64,000 nt of DNA from Symbiodinium kawagutii (lineage: Eukaryota > Sar > Dinophyceae > Suessiales > Symbiodiniaceae), in contig VSDK01016891.1 in the NCBI GenBank assembly GCA_009767595.1, positions 133,495 to 197,494 on the forward strand, written 5' to 3'. Below the pieces are notes generated by a model. That model had not been told where the DNA came from. It did no database searches and was given only the letters and a program-made list of their open reading frames with translations. Positions 21,703 to 33,100 of the stretch are shown in pieces. A program made the translations under genes and the position numbers. How positions within the stretch are numbered: position 1 is the first letter of the stretch; every line of letters begins with the position of its first letter.

Positions 21703-21834
21703 CTAAGCCACGTCGTCGTTCCACCGCCCCCCCAGTGCCTCCCATCGGCTCAGCAGCTTCTGGCTGCTGGGAGTCCCGTCGCCCGACAGGCTGCCGGGTG
21801 CCGTGGTGGGGTCCGACGGGGCGAAGCCGTCCAC
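21703..21834 (-). CDS. candidate terminal exon
   Basis: Minus frame VDGFAPSDPTTAPGSLSGDG, TPSSQKLLSRWEALGGRWND, DVA then TAG. Acceptor CGCCTCAG|G. High third-position GC and many GAC/GGC/GCC codons. The linker-like Ser/Pro/Gly part is followed by a short helix (QKLLSRWEAL). No family recognised. Family G lies just downstream of the stop. Confidence 0.5.
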   Translation of the reverse strand: MDGFAPSDPTTAPGSLSGDGTPSSQKLLSRWEALGGRWNDDVA

Positions 21835-22029
21835 CTGAGGCGATGGGCCAGGGATGCTATGGTGCGTTATCCCATGGTATTTGAGTCGAGTTAATGACCA
21901 TAGTCAAGTATATAGTTGACTATAGGGATATAATATCATGGTTGATGATTGGTTGAATATTTCATTATAGTAGTATTAATATCATGGTTGATTATTTCAT
22001 TATGGTGGTTACGATAATTATGATGACTA

Positions 22030-22158
22030 CCCTCTGGTAAACTATAACATAGCAATGGAAAATCACCCTATTCTATAGAGAAACCCTGGGAAACCATCAA
22101 TAGTTGGTGGATTTTCCATTGCTATGTTCTATATATATTTTGGAAGTTTACCAGTTGG
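22030..22158. mobile_element. family E MITE
   Basis: Left CCCTCTGGTAAACTATAACA preceded by TA, inner CATAGCAATGGAAAATC and its inverse GATTTTCCATTGCTATG, right AGTTTACCAGTTGG. Confidence 0.8.
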
Positions 22159-22259
22159 ATATTTTGTAAGTCATGCCCTTGCAACAATTCCAAGGCGGCG
22201 TCCCAGGTTGTGGGCCCCCCAACGCAGAATTCTGCAGTTTCTGATGCGCTGGATCTGGT

Positions 22260-22285
22260 GTATTTTTCCCCGGTGGCACGATATG

Positions 22286-22317
<32 letters not shown>

Positions 22318-22365
22318 TTGAAAAATATACATAAAACAATAATGAATATATATATATATATTACC
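22260..22365. repeat. AT microsatellites
   Basis: Two AT-dinucleotide blocks (about 22280-22316 and 22345-22362). Peptides of Ile-Tyr repeats on both strands are artefacts. Confidence 0.9.
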
Positions 22366-22732
22366 AACCATTCTCAATCAGCCAATATCAACCATGTATA
22401 ATAATAAACCAATCACTATTGGGGTCCCCTATCTTAAGAAACATCCAGTCAATACCCCTCTGTGCCTGTGTGGACTACCCACTTTTTGGCCGATTGGTCA
22501 ACGACCCAAATCCAAAACCATCATGACTCACTGCAGCAACCATCATCATTAATCATCATCAAACATTACCCATGTTCAATAAACCAATAGTAATCACGAA
22601 TTATTGATGAACCATTATCATCAACCAAGCATCGACTTAAGATATCATCACGTAGCCATTGATGAAATCCGCCATTGCTTAGCCATGCCAACGATTCCTG
22701 GTCATCAACTGCGCTTCAGCGCATGGCCTGCT

Positions 22733-22858
22733 TCAGCATGGCTGGGGGCCCCCCTCCAGCACGCATTTGTTGAGCAGCGGCAGCGGCAGTTCCTCTATCC
22801 TTGGGATGGGCGGCTGTAGCTCCTCGATCCTTTGGATGGGCAGCGGCCGCGTCTTCGC
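22733..22858 (-). CDS. candidate exon with duplicated RIEEL motif
   Basis: Minus frame AKTRPLPIQRIEELQPPIPR then IEELPLPLLNKCVLEGGPQP C and TGA. Acceptor TGGCTTCAG|G. The unit (I)PRIEELPLP appears twice, an internal duplication visible in the DNA. A plus frame gives an SSSILGMG repeat instead, so the strand is not certain. Confidence 0.4.
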   Translation of the reverse strand, partial: AKTRPLPIQRIEELQPPIPRIEELPLPLLNKCVLEGGPQPC

Positions 22859-23368
22859 CTGAAGCCACGGTCGGCCGATGGCCGATGGAACTGGTGCCAC
22901 TGGTGATGGTCTATGGTGATTCACGGTCAGTGAAATGGTGATCAAACACGATGGAAACAATGGGTTTATAATGTATGGCAATCATAATCTATCGTTGTGA
23001 TTTCTGATTTATTTTGATGTGGTGCTTTCTGATTTTTGGCGATTCAGCATGGTTGAGAATTTGTGATGATCAATCACCAAACGAAAAGCTTACAACTTAC
23101 GGTAGTAATTGAGAATCATAGAGAATCCCAGAAATCAAATTGAGAACAATCTCACGTTGCATAAACCGTGATATGATCAAATCACAGAATCTCAGAAGCG
23201 AATAACATTGCTGAAGTTTCCAGGAGATTGGGAGATGCACAGCAAGAAAAACAACCCATTTCTGTCATATCACTCGCGAATTCCGTGAATTTGAAGTGGT
23301 TGAACATGGATCTCCCGTTATGAATCATCCATCTGGTGATTTCCATGATATTTCGGCTTGTTGAGCAG

Positions 23369-23582
23369 GGTTGAACTAGCTCAACTGACGTGGTCTTACA
23401 TGGATCTGCCGTTACACCCCATCGCCGCTGAGCAGACGGTGCCGCCTCCGTTACCTGCGGTGCTGCTTTCCGTTGCCGCGGCAGCATTCGATCAGACTGG
23501 CGGGATGGCGCGAATGGTGCGGGAAACCAAAGGGGCTGTTCAAAGGAATGGGATGATTAACCAGGTTGCTGATCAATGGTAG
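23369..23582 (+). CDS. candidate exon, strand uncertain
   Basis: Plus frame with MDLPLHPIAAEQTVPPPLPA, VLLSVAAAAFDQTGGMARMV, RETKGAVQRNG, ending TAG. Purine-first bias is strong. Acceptor GTTGAGCAG|G. On minus an exon ending ACCGCAG|GTAACG (RQSDRMLPRQRKAAPQ) is possible. Confidence 0.4.
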
Positions 23583-23589
23583 ATAATTG

Positions 23590-26440
23590 AAACTATCAAA
23601 TGATAATGATGGTTGATCATCTCATTATCATTTTCAAATCGGGTGTAGTAATGGTTGATGTTGAAACTATCAAATTAACCAGGTTGATGATGAAATATAT
23701 GTTTGATAGGGATCACTAACCATGACCAACTAGGAATGGTCTCCCAAGTGGTCAATAGGGAATTGAACTATGAGCTTCATCATAGTTGATCGTGAAGAAA
23801 CAAAAACTTGAAAGATCCCATGGTTTCCAACACTTCAATATATATGGATCGCATTTAAACCCTGGTGATAAACGCTAACGTGCACCTTGGATAGGAAGAG
23901 TGGTGATTACCCATGCTTTGCAACAAACAAATGGGTAAGATATTTTTTCCAGAAGGTTCTAGTCACTGGATAATGGATAATCTATTGTGAGATCTTGTTA
24001 GCTTATGGTCACTCTCATCACCAGCAAATGAAGATTGCTGTATCCATGGTTTACAATGACCAACAAATCCACCAAGGCTAACATGGTTTAATCTTGGTCA
24101 CTTTCCATTGTTCCCTCAGCACCTCCTGATTACTCCCAATGTTCAAGGCCAGCCCCTGCCCCGTTTCTTCAGGCACTCGGGATGAAGTGATGCACAACAT
24201 CACCCACAACAACTTGGTAATTTTTATAAGGAGATAACAGGAGATCAACTTGGCATGTTTTATCTAAAACCTGTAATCTATTTGAATGTTTCAAGCTTTA
24301 TTTGTCCCATCTCCAGATCCAAGAATTTTGACTTGGTCGGAACAACTGGCTTTCATCGAGGTGTCGTAAAATTGCTGTGAGGCAGAATACTCTAGTAAAA
24401 GTCATCATCTTAAAATAACACATCTGCTGATCAATTATTCTTGCATCTACATTAGTTTGGCACATGTGCAATTTAGAGCAAGTGTAGTGCCATCCAGCAA
24501 TAATAGCCAGTTTGCCAAGTTTGCCAAGTTTGAAGCACACCAAAAACTTGTCATGAATGGTGACAGGAAGCAGACCATTTCTGTTGGCACATTTTTTTAC
24601 CGGTAGCCGCTCTTGGCTTGATTTTGCGGAGTAAGTGCCCTCTTTGTGTGATGAATTGCCCTGTTTTTGACTCAGCTTTGTCTGTTGAATGGGATGCACT
24701 GCAGTGCTTCTCAAGCCATTAAGCAAATGTCCCTGAACGTCCTTGCGAAGGTACGTTGCTGGAAACTAACCTAGGCCTTCCCAAGTAACATAACACATTC
24801 GGAAACTGCTGATTTCGTTGATGGTTGCTTATTCAACCGTTTAACCATTCCCAGCATCTTCAACAGTGCCAAGTATTCTCAACCACTGCTAACCACTATC
24901 ATACAGTGCATCATGATCAATTGTGTTCAATCAACCAACAGCCATTAGTTGTTAGCAATATTGATAATGACTATACAAAGATCAATTACGCTTTATTCCA
25001 TCATTGATTGTTTGTTGATTCCACAAACCATTCTTTTAGCCATGATCGTTGATTTATAAACTGCTTACTGATCAAACAACCATTCATAAACTGACTATTC
25101 ATTACTAGCCATTGGTTGTTGATTATCCCATGGTGAACCTCTTTTAGCTATATTCAAGTAGCAAAAAAAACACGCTAGGTTGATTAGTAGTTGACTATTA
25201 GTTGGCCATTGACTATTTCATACTATTTCTAACCACTATAATTTGTTGATGAACCACTACTAACCATCCTTACACACCAAGCATCCTTGTCAACCCCCCC
25301 CATGACCCAACCTGCAACAATTCCAGCAGTTCACTCTGCATGGCAGCTAGCCTCGACGCGAACCCGATGGGCATCTTCATTAGTAGGCAACGTTCAAAAT
25401 GGTTTATTAATGGTTTCACAAAGGATTAAGTATGGTGGTATTATGAGAGGGTATAATCACGAACTAATGCTGATGTATCCCAGACATGTTTTTCTTCTGA
25501 GAAAATCGACATTGGGAAGGCCTAAAATTGGTAGTCGAAACAAGAGTTTCCTGTGGATTTTCCCATCGACCAACCAGTGAGTCTATTCACCGAAGATACC
25601 ATCTGTGGTACATCATTGGCTCTGATTTTACCATTTCTAGTCGGAAAACCGTCACCTTGGGTGGACCCCTTGAAAAAAACATGGTCTCGGCTTCATCGTG
25701 GGTTGACATGAATTGTTCAATTCAATAGTTATGTCATCACCAGTGAGCTTCCAACACAATCCAAATGGACTCATCTGCGCACACTGGGATTGGGTCGAGG
25801 GGTGGTAGGTTTCACCCCTGCAATTTTACCCCTCAACAGGTTCCACTTGGCACATTCGATGAGGTGCCCCTGGAATTTACAAGCTCAAGGGACTCTGCAC
25901 ATGGAAGGGTTGAGGTACGCTTTCTGCGCGGAGTGGGTCGCAAGCCATTTTCCTCAAATGTACACTGGCAATCATTTCGCTCTACTTGTGTGGCATGGGG
26001 TAATAACCAAGGAATGCAAGGAGTATAGAGCAAAAAGAGCAATGGTGGGTCCACATCTGCCCTTCTCTGGGTTGTAGAGGTTGGGGCTTTAGAAAAGTTT
26101 GTAGGTTGCACACTCACATGTATTCAATGGCTATCATTGAAGTCTCTATTTCAAGATCAATCTATTCGGCATGTCTGATGGCTGCTAATCCCCTCACAAG
26201 ACACCGCTGCAGCTGAATGGGATCCAAATGTTTGCCTCCATCTGATTCTTTGGGTGTTGAATGACAGGTTCTTGAATTACTGTACAGTTGTTGAATGACA
26301 GTTTGTTCAAATTCTCCCAATGACAGTCATCTCCAAAAGTAGCGGAACCTCTTCTTACTTTTCAGCTGAGCTCAGTCATGGCCATTCTAGCAAGTGGAAA
26401 CCCCTCCCCCAGAAATGGATGCTCATAAGTCCAACCATCA
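23590..26440. other. AT-rich stretch, no convincing gene
   Basis: A 142-codon minus frame at 24298-24726 and plus frames at 25765-26077 are open but lack paired splice sites or codon bias. Words such as GTTGATGATG and CCATTGGTTG recur throughout. Confidence 0.35.
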
Positions 26441-26460
26441 ACGGTCATATTCCAACGGGG

Positions 26461-26526
26461 TCAGCCGCCGCGGGACTGGTTGGCAAACTCCAAGTTGATC
26501 GCTTCCAGCGTGGTGTGGAGCTCTTC
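26461..26526 (-). CDS. candidate short terminal exon
   Basis: Minus frame EELHTTLEAINLEFANQSRG G then TGA. Acceptor TCATGTTGGCCCGTAG|G. Reads as a helix. The plus frame (GLVGKLQVDRFQRGVELFLR) is also open, so the call is tentative. Confidence 0.35.
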   Translation of the reverse strand, partial: EELHTTLEAINLEFANQSRGG

Positions 26527-26969
26527 CTACGGGCCAACATGAGAAGATGTCCGAGTCAACAACAAAGAGCCAGCATCAGCATGTACATATCATATGCATA
26601 GATAAATAAAGTATGTATATATATATATGTAAATAAAGTCTATATATATATGTAAATAAATATTTATTCACATAATATAGATATAGACATAGAATAAATA
26701 AATACCTATAGACATTAAGACCTAGACACACACACACACACTAAGTGTACACATGTATGCATAATCAAATACATTTGGTGCCATGGGCAGTTGATCTGTA
26801 AAGTACAGAAACCACAGCCGTGAAACATGCACTTGCTACAACCACAGCAGCATCAGTGGGAGAACGCCATCTTGTTCAGAGGTGTGCAATAATCTACATC
26901 AGTGGTGTGCAATTGTACTTGTCTTGCAGACTCATCGCAAACTTTATTCAGATCCACCGTGCGCAATGA

Positions 26970-27625
26970 TCATTTTGGCCTGGTTGGCGAGCTGGTTGAA
27001 TCTGGGGTCTCATGTTGGATATTTCGAATCCTGAAGCACCTGATGGTTCATCATCCTTCAGTACCCTTAGCTGGTCACCATGATTCACCTCGTTGGTGTC
27101 ATCTTGTCCATCCGAGCAACCCACAGGTGGTCAGCAGAGTCATCCAACTGGTTGCGCGGCCCCACAAAATTCGAAGTCCTTTGCTCCTCATTCCTAGCAA
27201 ACCAATGTATAACCCACCAAAAAATCATCTCAAAATGCTAGCAAATTCCATTGGTCTTGGGGGTGCCATTATTTTGGCACATGCCCATTTTATTCTCCAA
27301 GAAAATCTCTGATTTCTGTCTTCCTTTTGCTTCTGTCACTCCAGCTCTTCGGTGCATGGGGCGGCGCCGCGCCTCTCCATGTGGCGAAAGATCAGTGACC
27401 TGAGGTGCTGGAGGTCCGGTGATGAGGGGAGACCAGGATCAACCGGCTAGGGGACATGACACCTCCATTTAACCATTGCTCACACCGGCTTGGAACCATG
27501 AATTCAGCCAGAACAAAGGCATGAAGCATCACGAAAACCCACCCATCATCACTGAATGAGTCACATTCCGAACTGTCTGGCGGAAACACATGAATCCAAG
27601 ACACAACCTTCTCGGACTTCTCCAT
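26970..27625 (-). CDS. candidate compact gene, 4 exons, 123 codons
   Basis: Model: 27625-27474 (ATG start, MEKSEKVVSWIHVFPPDSSE ... VPSRCEQ), 27399-27340 (SLIFRHMERRGAAPCTEEL), 27178-27089 (TSNFVGPRNQLDDSADHLWV ARMDKMTPT) and 27039-26970 (CFRIRNIQHETPDSTSSPTR PK, TGA). Introns are 74, 161 and 49 bp. All three are phase 2 and every acceptor is AG|G; donors are GTTAAA, GTGACA and GTGAAT. Total 372 nt, a whole number of codons. Exon 1 holds a hydrophobic run (WVFVMLHAFVLAEFMV). Intron 2 contains a family B MITE. No family recognised. A 136-codon plus frame overlaps exons 3-4 and is taken as the shadow. Confidence 0.45.
27200..27281. mobile_element. family B MITE inside a candidate intron
   Basis: ATAACCCACCAAAAAATCATC on the left half and GGTGCCATTATTTTGGCAC at the right end match the copy at 14891. 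It fills half of the 161-bp candidate intron at 27179-27339. Confidence 0.7.
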
Positions 27626-27639
27626 CTCTGGCTACCTGA

Positions 27640-28740
27640 GCTTGCAACTTTTGACCAGCTGGTATTACAGAACAAGTTTCAAACACTAAGGAACCAACAG
27701 GGATTGGCGGGGGGATACAGGCCCTGAAGAAAGGATTGATACGTGACTCATGTGACCAGCAAATAACGCCATAATATCACCCCCGCAGAAGTAGTGGATG
27801 TTGACCCTTTTATAGACATGTGTACGATGGAATGCAAAACATATACAAGTCACAAGCATTTTGAGGGGTGTAGCTAAGATTGCAGGACAACAAGCGGCTA
27901 GTGTGGCAAGTGCCAGGCAGGTTGCGCCCGGTTGTGCCCAGATGTGCCCACATACATTCCCCCTTTGGTTGCGATGCCACTTGGCAGCCTTGAGGATTTA
28001 GAAGAAGGACAAGTACAATAGTGAACTGAATTCACACTCAAAGGAAATTTCAGTATTAATTGGCCTTTTAGATCCCCAGTCTCAACGTTGCTTAGATTGG
28101 ATGACTAGTTCATCATATGAAACATTATGCCAGTATGTACAATGAGTAATTAGTACTTATAGTTTACTGATTTTTACTGACTAGATCTAACTAGATGACT
28201 TGTCTCAATGTACTGACGGTTGAGCATGAACTGGGGACATGGCACACCAGCAAAACAAACACATGGCAAACACACTCTTGGACTTTGGAGGACAAGTTTG
28301 CATGACACCCTCGAAGACTTTTTTGGATTTTCATTGGTGAGTCTTGGAGTTTTGAAATACATCATGTCATCAATCAAGCAGCTGCTGTTTTCACATAATA
28401 AGCATGCTTACCATAAAAAAGATGCATTTCTAAAGATTTCCCACAACCATGGTGCATCTTGAAATGCTTACCATGGATAAGATACATCATTGCCTTCCCA
28501 TGTTTCTGGTGATTTTGCAAAGCCTAATTACAAAATCCAGCGGATCATCACAAATCTGATTGAAATCATCTAAACCCAAAGAAACATGTCTCAAGCTGTT
28601 CCAAAACCCAACATGCGTGAAAACATCTGTCCAAAAAACACATTTCACACATGTTGTAAGCTTCACTTCAAAGTCATAAATCCAACGAAATCATCTGAAA
28701 TAAGCTAACATAATCCAACAAAACCAGCCAACTGAAACAT
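27640..28740. other. AT-rich stretch, no convincing gene
   Basis: Contains scattered short open frames. 27900-27970 is GC-richer with repeated GTGCCCAGATGTGCCC words. Upstream sequence of the compact gene. Confidence 0.4.
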
Positions 28741-28745
28741 CTCAC

Positions 28746-28885
28746 CTGAACTTGGCTGCTAGGCCACAGGCTCCACAGCTTCCCACCTCCGCCCTTGTCA
28801 CTGCCAAGCCACGCGGCCACCCCAAAAAAAATCGAACGCGGGGAAGCACCGCGCCCCAGCGCTCCGTCGCGCCGGGCTACCCGGT
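28746..28885 (-). CDS. candidate exon, basic and Gly-rich
   Basis: Minus frame RVARRDGALGRGASPRSIFF, GVAAWLGSDKGGGGKLWSLW, PSSQVQ, donor TTCAG|GTGAGA, acceptor GGGATCAG. A plus frame (TVVAVGTAWNYWGWSRLG) is also open and ends in TAG, so the strand is uncertain. The codons are GC-rich. Confidence 0.35.
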
Positions 28886-29167
28886 CTGATCCCACAGTCG
28901 TCGCAGTGGGAACTGCTTGGAACTACTGGGGTTGGTCAAGGCTTGGAACAAAAATGGTTCAGAGGGAGTGGCAACTGGGTTGGCGACCTTAGTCAACTAT
29001 GATTTTTTCGAACAGATTTGTTCGATGTTTTTTTTTCCGAATAGATTCGTTCGGCTGGTTTTTTTCGAATAGATGTTCTTTGAATAAAGAATCCCACTTA
29101 TAAGGAAGGGTAAGTACCAATCGTGGTAGAAGATGGTAAATGATATGTACGTATATACATACATGTT

Positions 29168-29260
29168 GACTATCTATGTATGTATGTATGTATGTATGTA
29201 TGTATGTATGTATGTATGTATGTATGTATGTATGTATGTATGTATGTATGTATGTATGAA
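29168..29260. repeat. TATG tetranucleotide microsatellite
   Basis: About 23 uninterrupted TATG units. Confidence 0.98.
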
Positions 29261-29524
29261 ACATATATACAAATGTTAGCTAAAGTTACTGCTGGGACTA
29301 CTGGGGTTAGTTCCGCCAGTTTTAAGCTAGGCTAAGTACCAGCTAATTCCACACACACACACACAACCACATACTACATATATATATATACATATATATA
29401 TATATTTATATTTATTTATAAATATATATGCATGCATATATGTATATATAAATATATATATATATATTTACACATGTGCTTTCACCCAAGGTCATTTGTG
29501 GGGTTTGAGACTTCGAGGTTTCAC

Positions 29525-29588
29525 CTAACCAGGATCCCCTCAGCCATCTGAGTTCCGCGGCAGCAATGCCCTCGTCTCGCGCAAGTGT
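29525..29588 (-). CDS. candidate internal exon
   Basis: 21 codons plus one base on minus: TLARDEGIAAAELRWLRGSW L. The acceptor GCTGCTGCCGCACCAG and donor TTAG|GTGAAA are both good. Ala/Glu/Arg helix-like. Downstream sequence is AT microsatellite. Confidence 0.45.
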
Positions 29589-29851
29589 CTGGTGCGGCAG
29601 CAGCAATGCAAGGGGGTGGTGTGATGTGGGATCCCAACAAGCAATGGCCCACGGTTTTTGACTAGGGAAAAAAAACTATTTGACTACGGTTGATAGTGGT
29701 TGATATTGGTTGACAAGGGTGAATAACGGTTGATACTGATCATAGTTGACAATGGCTTGTAATGGCTGCGAAGTTGGTTTGTAACTACGGTAACCACCAG
29801 GAATGGTAGATATACATGTTTCTTTGCGATTTTGAAGCGCTGGAATATTGG

Positions 29852-30145
29852 TCACTGACTAGGCCAAGTACCGCTGATGAAGCGGCAGGGTAAAAGGCCA
29901 CTGGTAGAATTGCTGGAGCACACACTGAAGCATTTTACCAATTGGCCGCAGCAATTGACCAGTAAGCGGTAAACATTTTGTTGGTCAAACAATTGCTTGA
30001 AGCATTTACATGTTTGAAGCTTTTTTTTAGTGTTGAAAGTAAAGTGCCAAGCAAAAAGGAACTCAAATGCTACTCGTAACTGATCAATACCGGCAAAAAA
30101 CAAAATGTATTTTGCAAATCCATGCATGTCATCATTGACCATCAC
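29852..30145 (-). CDS. candidate exon, uncertain
   Basis: 97-codon minus frame with HGFAKYILFFAGIDQLRVAF, FNTKKKLQTCKCFKQLFDQQ and NCCGQLVKCFSVCSSNSTSG. Part of the DNA (29930-30010) has CAATTG-centred inverted words, so a repeat origin is possible. Confidence 0.3.
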   Translation of the reverse strand: MMVNDDMHGFAKYILFFAGIDQLRVAFEFLFAWHFTFNTKKKLQTCKCFKQLFDQQNVYRLLVNCCGQLVKCFSVCSSNSTSGLLPCRFISGTWPSQ

Positions 30146-30351
30146 TAATTAAGCAATAATTACATACCGGTTGTGAATGGGAATCCGTAATGATCCACCA
30201 CCCTACTATTTGAGGTGGAAACTCACAACCGTTCCAGCAAACTTGATAGGGTTTTGTGATTCTATGAGATCTACCAGTCACTAACTCACAAACGATCATG
30301 ACTGTTTGCGATTGACAGGAATTACAGAAACCACTATGATCATTCATCCAG

Positions 30352-30456
30352 TGGTGGTTTCTCTAATAAGGGGACCCCCCCGAAATCATCAAGTTTATTG
30401 ACCATGGTAGTCAACCAAGCATTCTGGGTGTCCCCTATTTTCAGAAACACCGGCCA
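30352..30456. mobile_element. family A MITE
   Basis: Left TGGTGGTTTCTCTAATAAGG, inner GAAATCATC, right GTGTCCCCTATTTTCAGAAAC. No clear TA at the left. Confidence 0.75.
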
Positions 30457-30541
30457 TTCTGGATCATTCCAGGCCAATAGGTCCACGCGCCCAGTTCGAA
30501 TGATGGTCATGCTTAGCATGCCAACCATTAACTTATCATAC

Positions 30542-30718
30542 CTAAGTGGTTCGGCCACTCCTGGGGGCCGCTCCTGGCCTGGCCCCCCATACTGGCCAGA
30601 ACAAGACCTGACTCCTGGCCTTGCTCCCTCCCATCAGCCAGTCATTTATTGATGTTGACCCAGAGACCCAGCAGCTGGCCCACCTCAAATTGCATTTCGG
30701 CACCATACTCTCCATGAT
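30542..30718 (-). CDS. candidate terminal exon, 58 codons plus stop
   Basis: Minus frame IMESMVPKCNLRWASCWVSG, STSINDWLMGGSKARSQVLF, WPVWGARPGAAPRSGRTT, TAG. The acceptor TGCTCTGCTGCAG is textbook. About 65% of codons are purine-first. Trp- and Gly-rich, no family recognised. Confidence 0.5.
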   Translation of the reverse strand: MMESMVPKCNLRWASCWVSGSTSINDWLMGGSKARSQVLFWPVWGARPGAAPRSGRTT

Positions 30719-30739
30719 CTGCAGCAGAGCAGTGGTGAT

Positions 30740-30910
30740 GATCAATTGGGAGGGTGATTAATGGGTAATGATTGATGGCTATTGATGGGTAATGATTGAT
30801 TGATCAAGTGGTTGTGATGGATGATGATGATCAATTGATGACTACTGATGATCACGAATGAATGGTGATCAATGATTGGTGGCTAATGATGATTGATGCT
30901 CGTTGTGATT
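30740..30910. repeat. degenerate TGATGATCA field
   Basis: Loose repeats of GATTGATGG and TGATGATCAATTG. No coding signal. Confidence 0.6.
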
Positions 30911-31293
30911 GTTGGTGATGTCTTTTTAGGCCGGCTGCCACATAAGAAACTAAGACATCATAGGGATTTGCCGGATGTGCCAATGAGATTGGATCAAAGT
31001 GGGTCGAGGTCGTGTTTCGCTGTACGGCTGCTTGGATCATTGACTTTCCTGTTGCAAGGCTCATGATCATCACCATTTTATAATTCTATGAGGTCCCTGG
31101 TGAGTCTCCTACTGCTACTTGATAACCAGAAAGGCAATTTCAAACCAATGACTATTAGCTATTGGTTATCAATTCATAACAACCAAAATCTACCCACCAC
31201 AAAACCAGAATTAAGAGTGGTTAGCCAGAATTGCTTACAATTCACCCAGTGGTTACAGCAATTAACAACCATTTAACCAACATTAAGCACCAT

Positions 31294-31491
31294 TTACTGG
31301 TCATGATCAACGACACCAAAACTGTTGGCCACTTGGCTATAAGCAACGAAGCAGATGTCATGACATCGGGCAGCGGCGACAGTGGATGTGGCCACTGCGG
31401 CGACTGGCATGGTGAGTTTCATTTCACCAATTTGAGAAGTCGCCATCGCAGTGGCCAGAAAGCATTTGAAATTTAGTAGGGCTTCTTTCAT
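31294..31491 (-). CDS. candidate small ORF or exon, 65 codons, Ala/Val-rich
   Basis: ATG at 31491: MKEALLNFKCFLATAMATSQ, IGEMKLTMPVAAVATSTVAA, ARCHDICFVAYSQVANSFGV, VDHDQ, TAA. Almost 70% of codons in the second half are purine-first. The N-terminal Leu/Phe/Ala stretch could be a signal or transit peptide (inference). A plus-strand GTGAGT lies inside but supports only a short peptide. Confidence 0.45.
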   Translation of the reverse strand: MKEALLNFKCFLATAMATSQIGEMKLTMPVAAVATSTVAAARCHDICFVAYSQVANSFGVVDHDQ

Positions 31492-31817
31492 TTCAATTTT
31501 AGGAAAGACTACTAATTAAGAAAGCATTTGAGAAGCGTTAAAGATCAGGAAAGCATTCAAGATCAGTTTCCAACCAGTGCTGGGATACATGAAATTGGCA
31601 ATTGATTAATGATCACTTAATGAACTAATCGCTGTAGTGAATAATCATCATTGTAGATCGGCTCTTGTAATATTGGTACTAAACTGAAATGGTGGAAATT
31701 TAGGTACCTAAAGGAGTCTCGAAGGGTCATCACTACATTTCATCGATACTCGTTGATAATCGTACACACCAACCGTGTATCCACAGAAAAATGCAGGTAG
31801 GTCAAGTCCCAACCAGG

Positions 31818-31872
31818 GCTGCACTGTCAAAGAAACACGCGGCTGAAAATGGGTTGGAACTGCCTCAGCTGG
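31818..31872 (+). CDS. candidate short exon, plus strand
   Basis: Plus frame AALSKKHAAENGLELPQL between CAACCAG|G and CAGCTG|GTAATA, immediately before the AGT microsatellite. Short and isolated on this strand. Confidence 0.3.
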
Positions 31873-31894
31873 TAATAGTGGTAGTGGCAGGGGC

Positions 31895-32012
31895 AGTGGC
31901 AGTGGTAGTACGAGTAGTAGTAGTAGTAGTAGTAGAAGAAGTAGTAGTAGTAGTAGTAGTAGAAGTAGGAGTAGGAGTAGGAGTAGGAGTAGAAGTAGCA
32001 GTAGCAGTAGTC
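31895..32012. repeat. AGT/AGG trinucleotide microsatellite
   Basis: About 40 AGT-like units (AGT, AAG, AGG, AGC variants). Poly-Val and poly-Tyr frames here are artefacts. Confidence 0.95.
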
Positions 32013-32879
32013 GAGGATACCCTTAAGAACTGCTGATACAGACCTCACTTCACCATCAACTACTTCCCATTCAATGATTTCTGAATGTGAAGCATTCTGA
32101 CTCATGATAAGTGCCATTCAAGCAGGTCCTCATCGCCTCGTTTTCTTCCTGTTCCCCTACCACCAAGGAATCTACAAAGCTTGGGAGCGCCAGGGGACTG
32201 TCATCAGAACTTTTAACGATTACAGTATCAAACTATATTCTAGCAACATCAAGCCATTGTCATTCTCTGTTTGAATCAACTCAAATCACTGTTCTCAATT
32301 ATCAGCTCAGTATTCAACTCTAGCCATTGTGAACCTCTTGTTTTAACCAACTCTACATAACCATGCACTACTGATCAGTTTTCAGCCACATATTCCCAAT
32401 GATAAGCTTCCACTCCCCCGCCCTGGCACGGTCTTGGCTGGGCCTTTTGCATCATTGCAATGTTCTTCTCGGACGCGATCACCTGCAAGCATTTGTCCAA
32501 ACAACAGAAACTCACAGCGAAATGAAAACCATGCAGTCACGTATGCCCGCTGTGAAGAACATATAACAACCAATAAATAACAAGGATGCAAGAAACATCA
32601 GCACATCGATAAAATAGAAACACATGATGTGCATGCATATATATATATATATACTAATATACATGTACATACACATCATATGTAATGATAATACCACAAC
32701 AAGCAACAATAACAATCCATACAATATGGCTGACAATGTGAAACATAAGTCACACACACAAATAACCAAATGTAAGAGGCCTAGCACGTATATGGCATTG
32801 ACATTTACAACAATAACAGGCACAACAATATGACAACAACAGCAACAACAACTACAAGCTGTCAAAATCACTGGTTAGA

Positions 32880-33100
32880 TACGATCACCAACAAGTTAAG
32901 TATCAAGGGCCTTGAGGGGATCATGGTGACTCCTCCTGGGAAATCGAAACAGTAGAGCCTGGCAACACATGGCCCGTGACAAGTTTGGAGGACCAACAAC
33001 CCGAAAACAACAGCCTTGGGCCCCGGTGCAGCAGGACCGCCTGCCGGATGGGTTGAAGTGCTTCCTGCATCCAGCCACCAACCCATCTTCTCCTTAGCGT
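32880..33100 (-). CDS. candidate exon
   Basis: Minus frame GWWLDAGSTSTHPAGGPAAP, GPKAVVFGLLVLQTCHGPCV, ARLYCFDFPGGVTMIPSRPL, 57% purine-first. Acceptor AACGCTAAG|G. A second minus frame and a plus frame (33016 onward) are also open. No family recognised. Confidence 0.35.

Noticed and set aside
24298-24726. 142-codon minus frame
   Set aside because: AT-rich, no splice sites, unremarkable codon bias; length alone is expected now and then in DNA of this composition.
26902-27312. 136-codon plus open frame
   Set aside because: It runs through a family B MITE and over two minus exons that fit in phase; no splice or codon support of its own.
29412-29470. IYIYIY peptides on minus, also at 22280, 47300 and 49200
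   Set aside because: AT dinucleotide runs.
31791-32117. Poly-Val (plus) and poly-Tyr (minus) frames
   Set aside because: AGT microsatellite; only the short non-repeat part upstream is considered an exon candidate.
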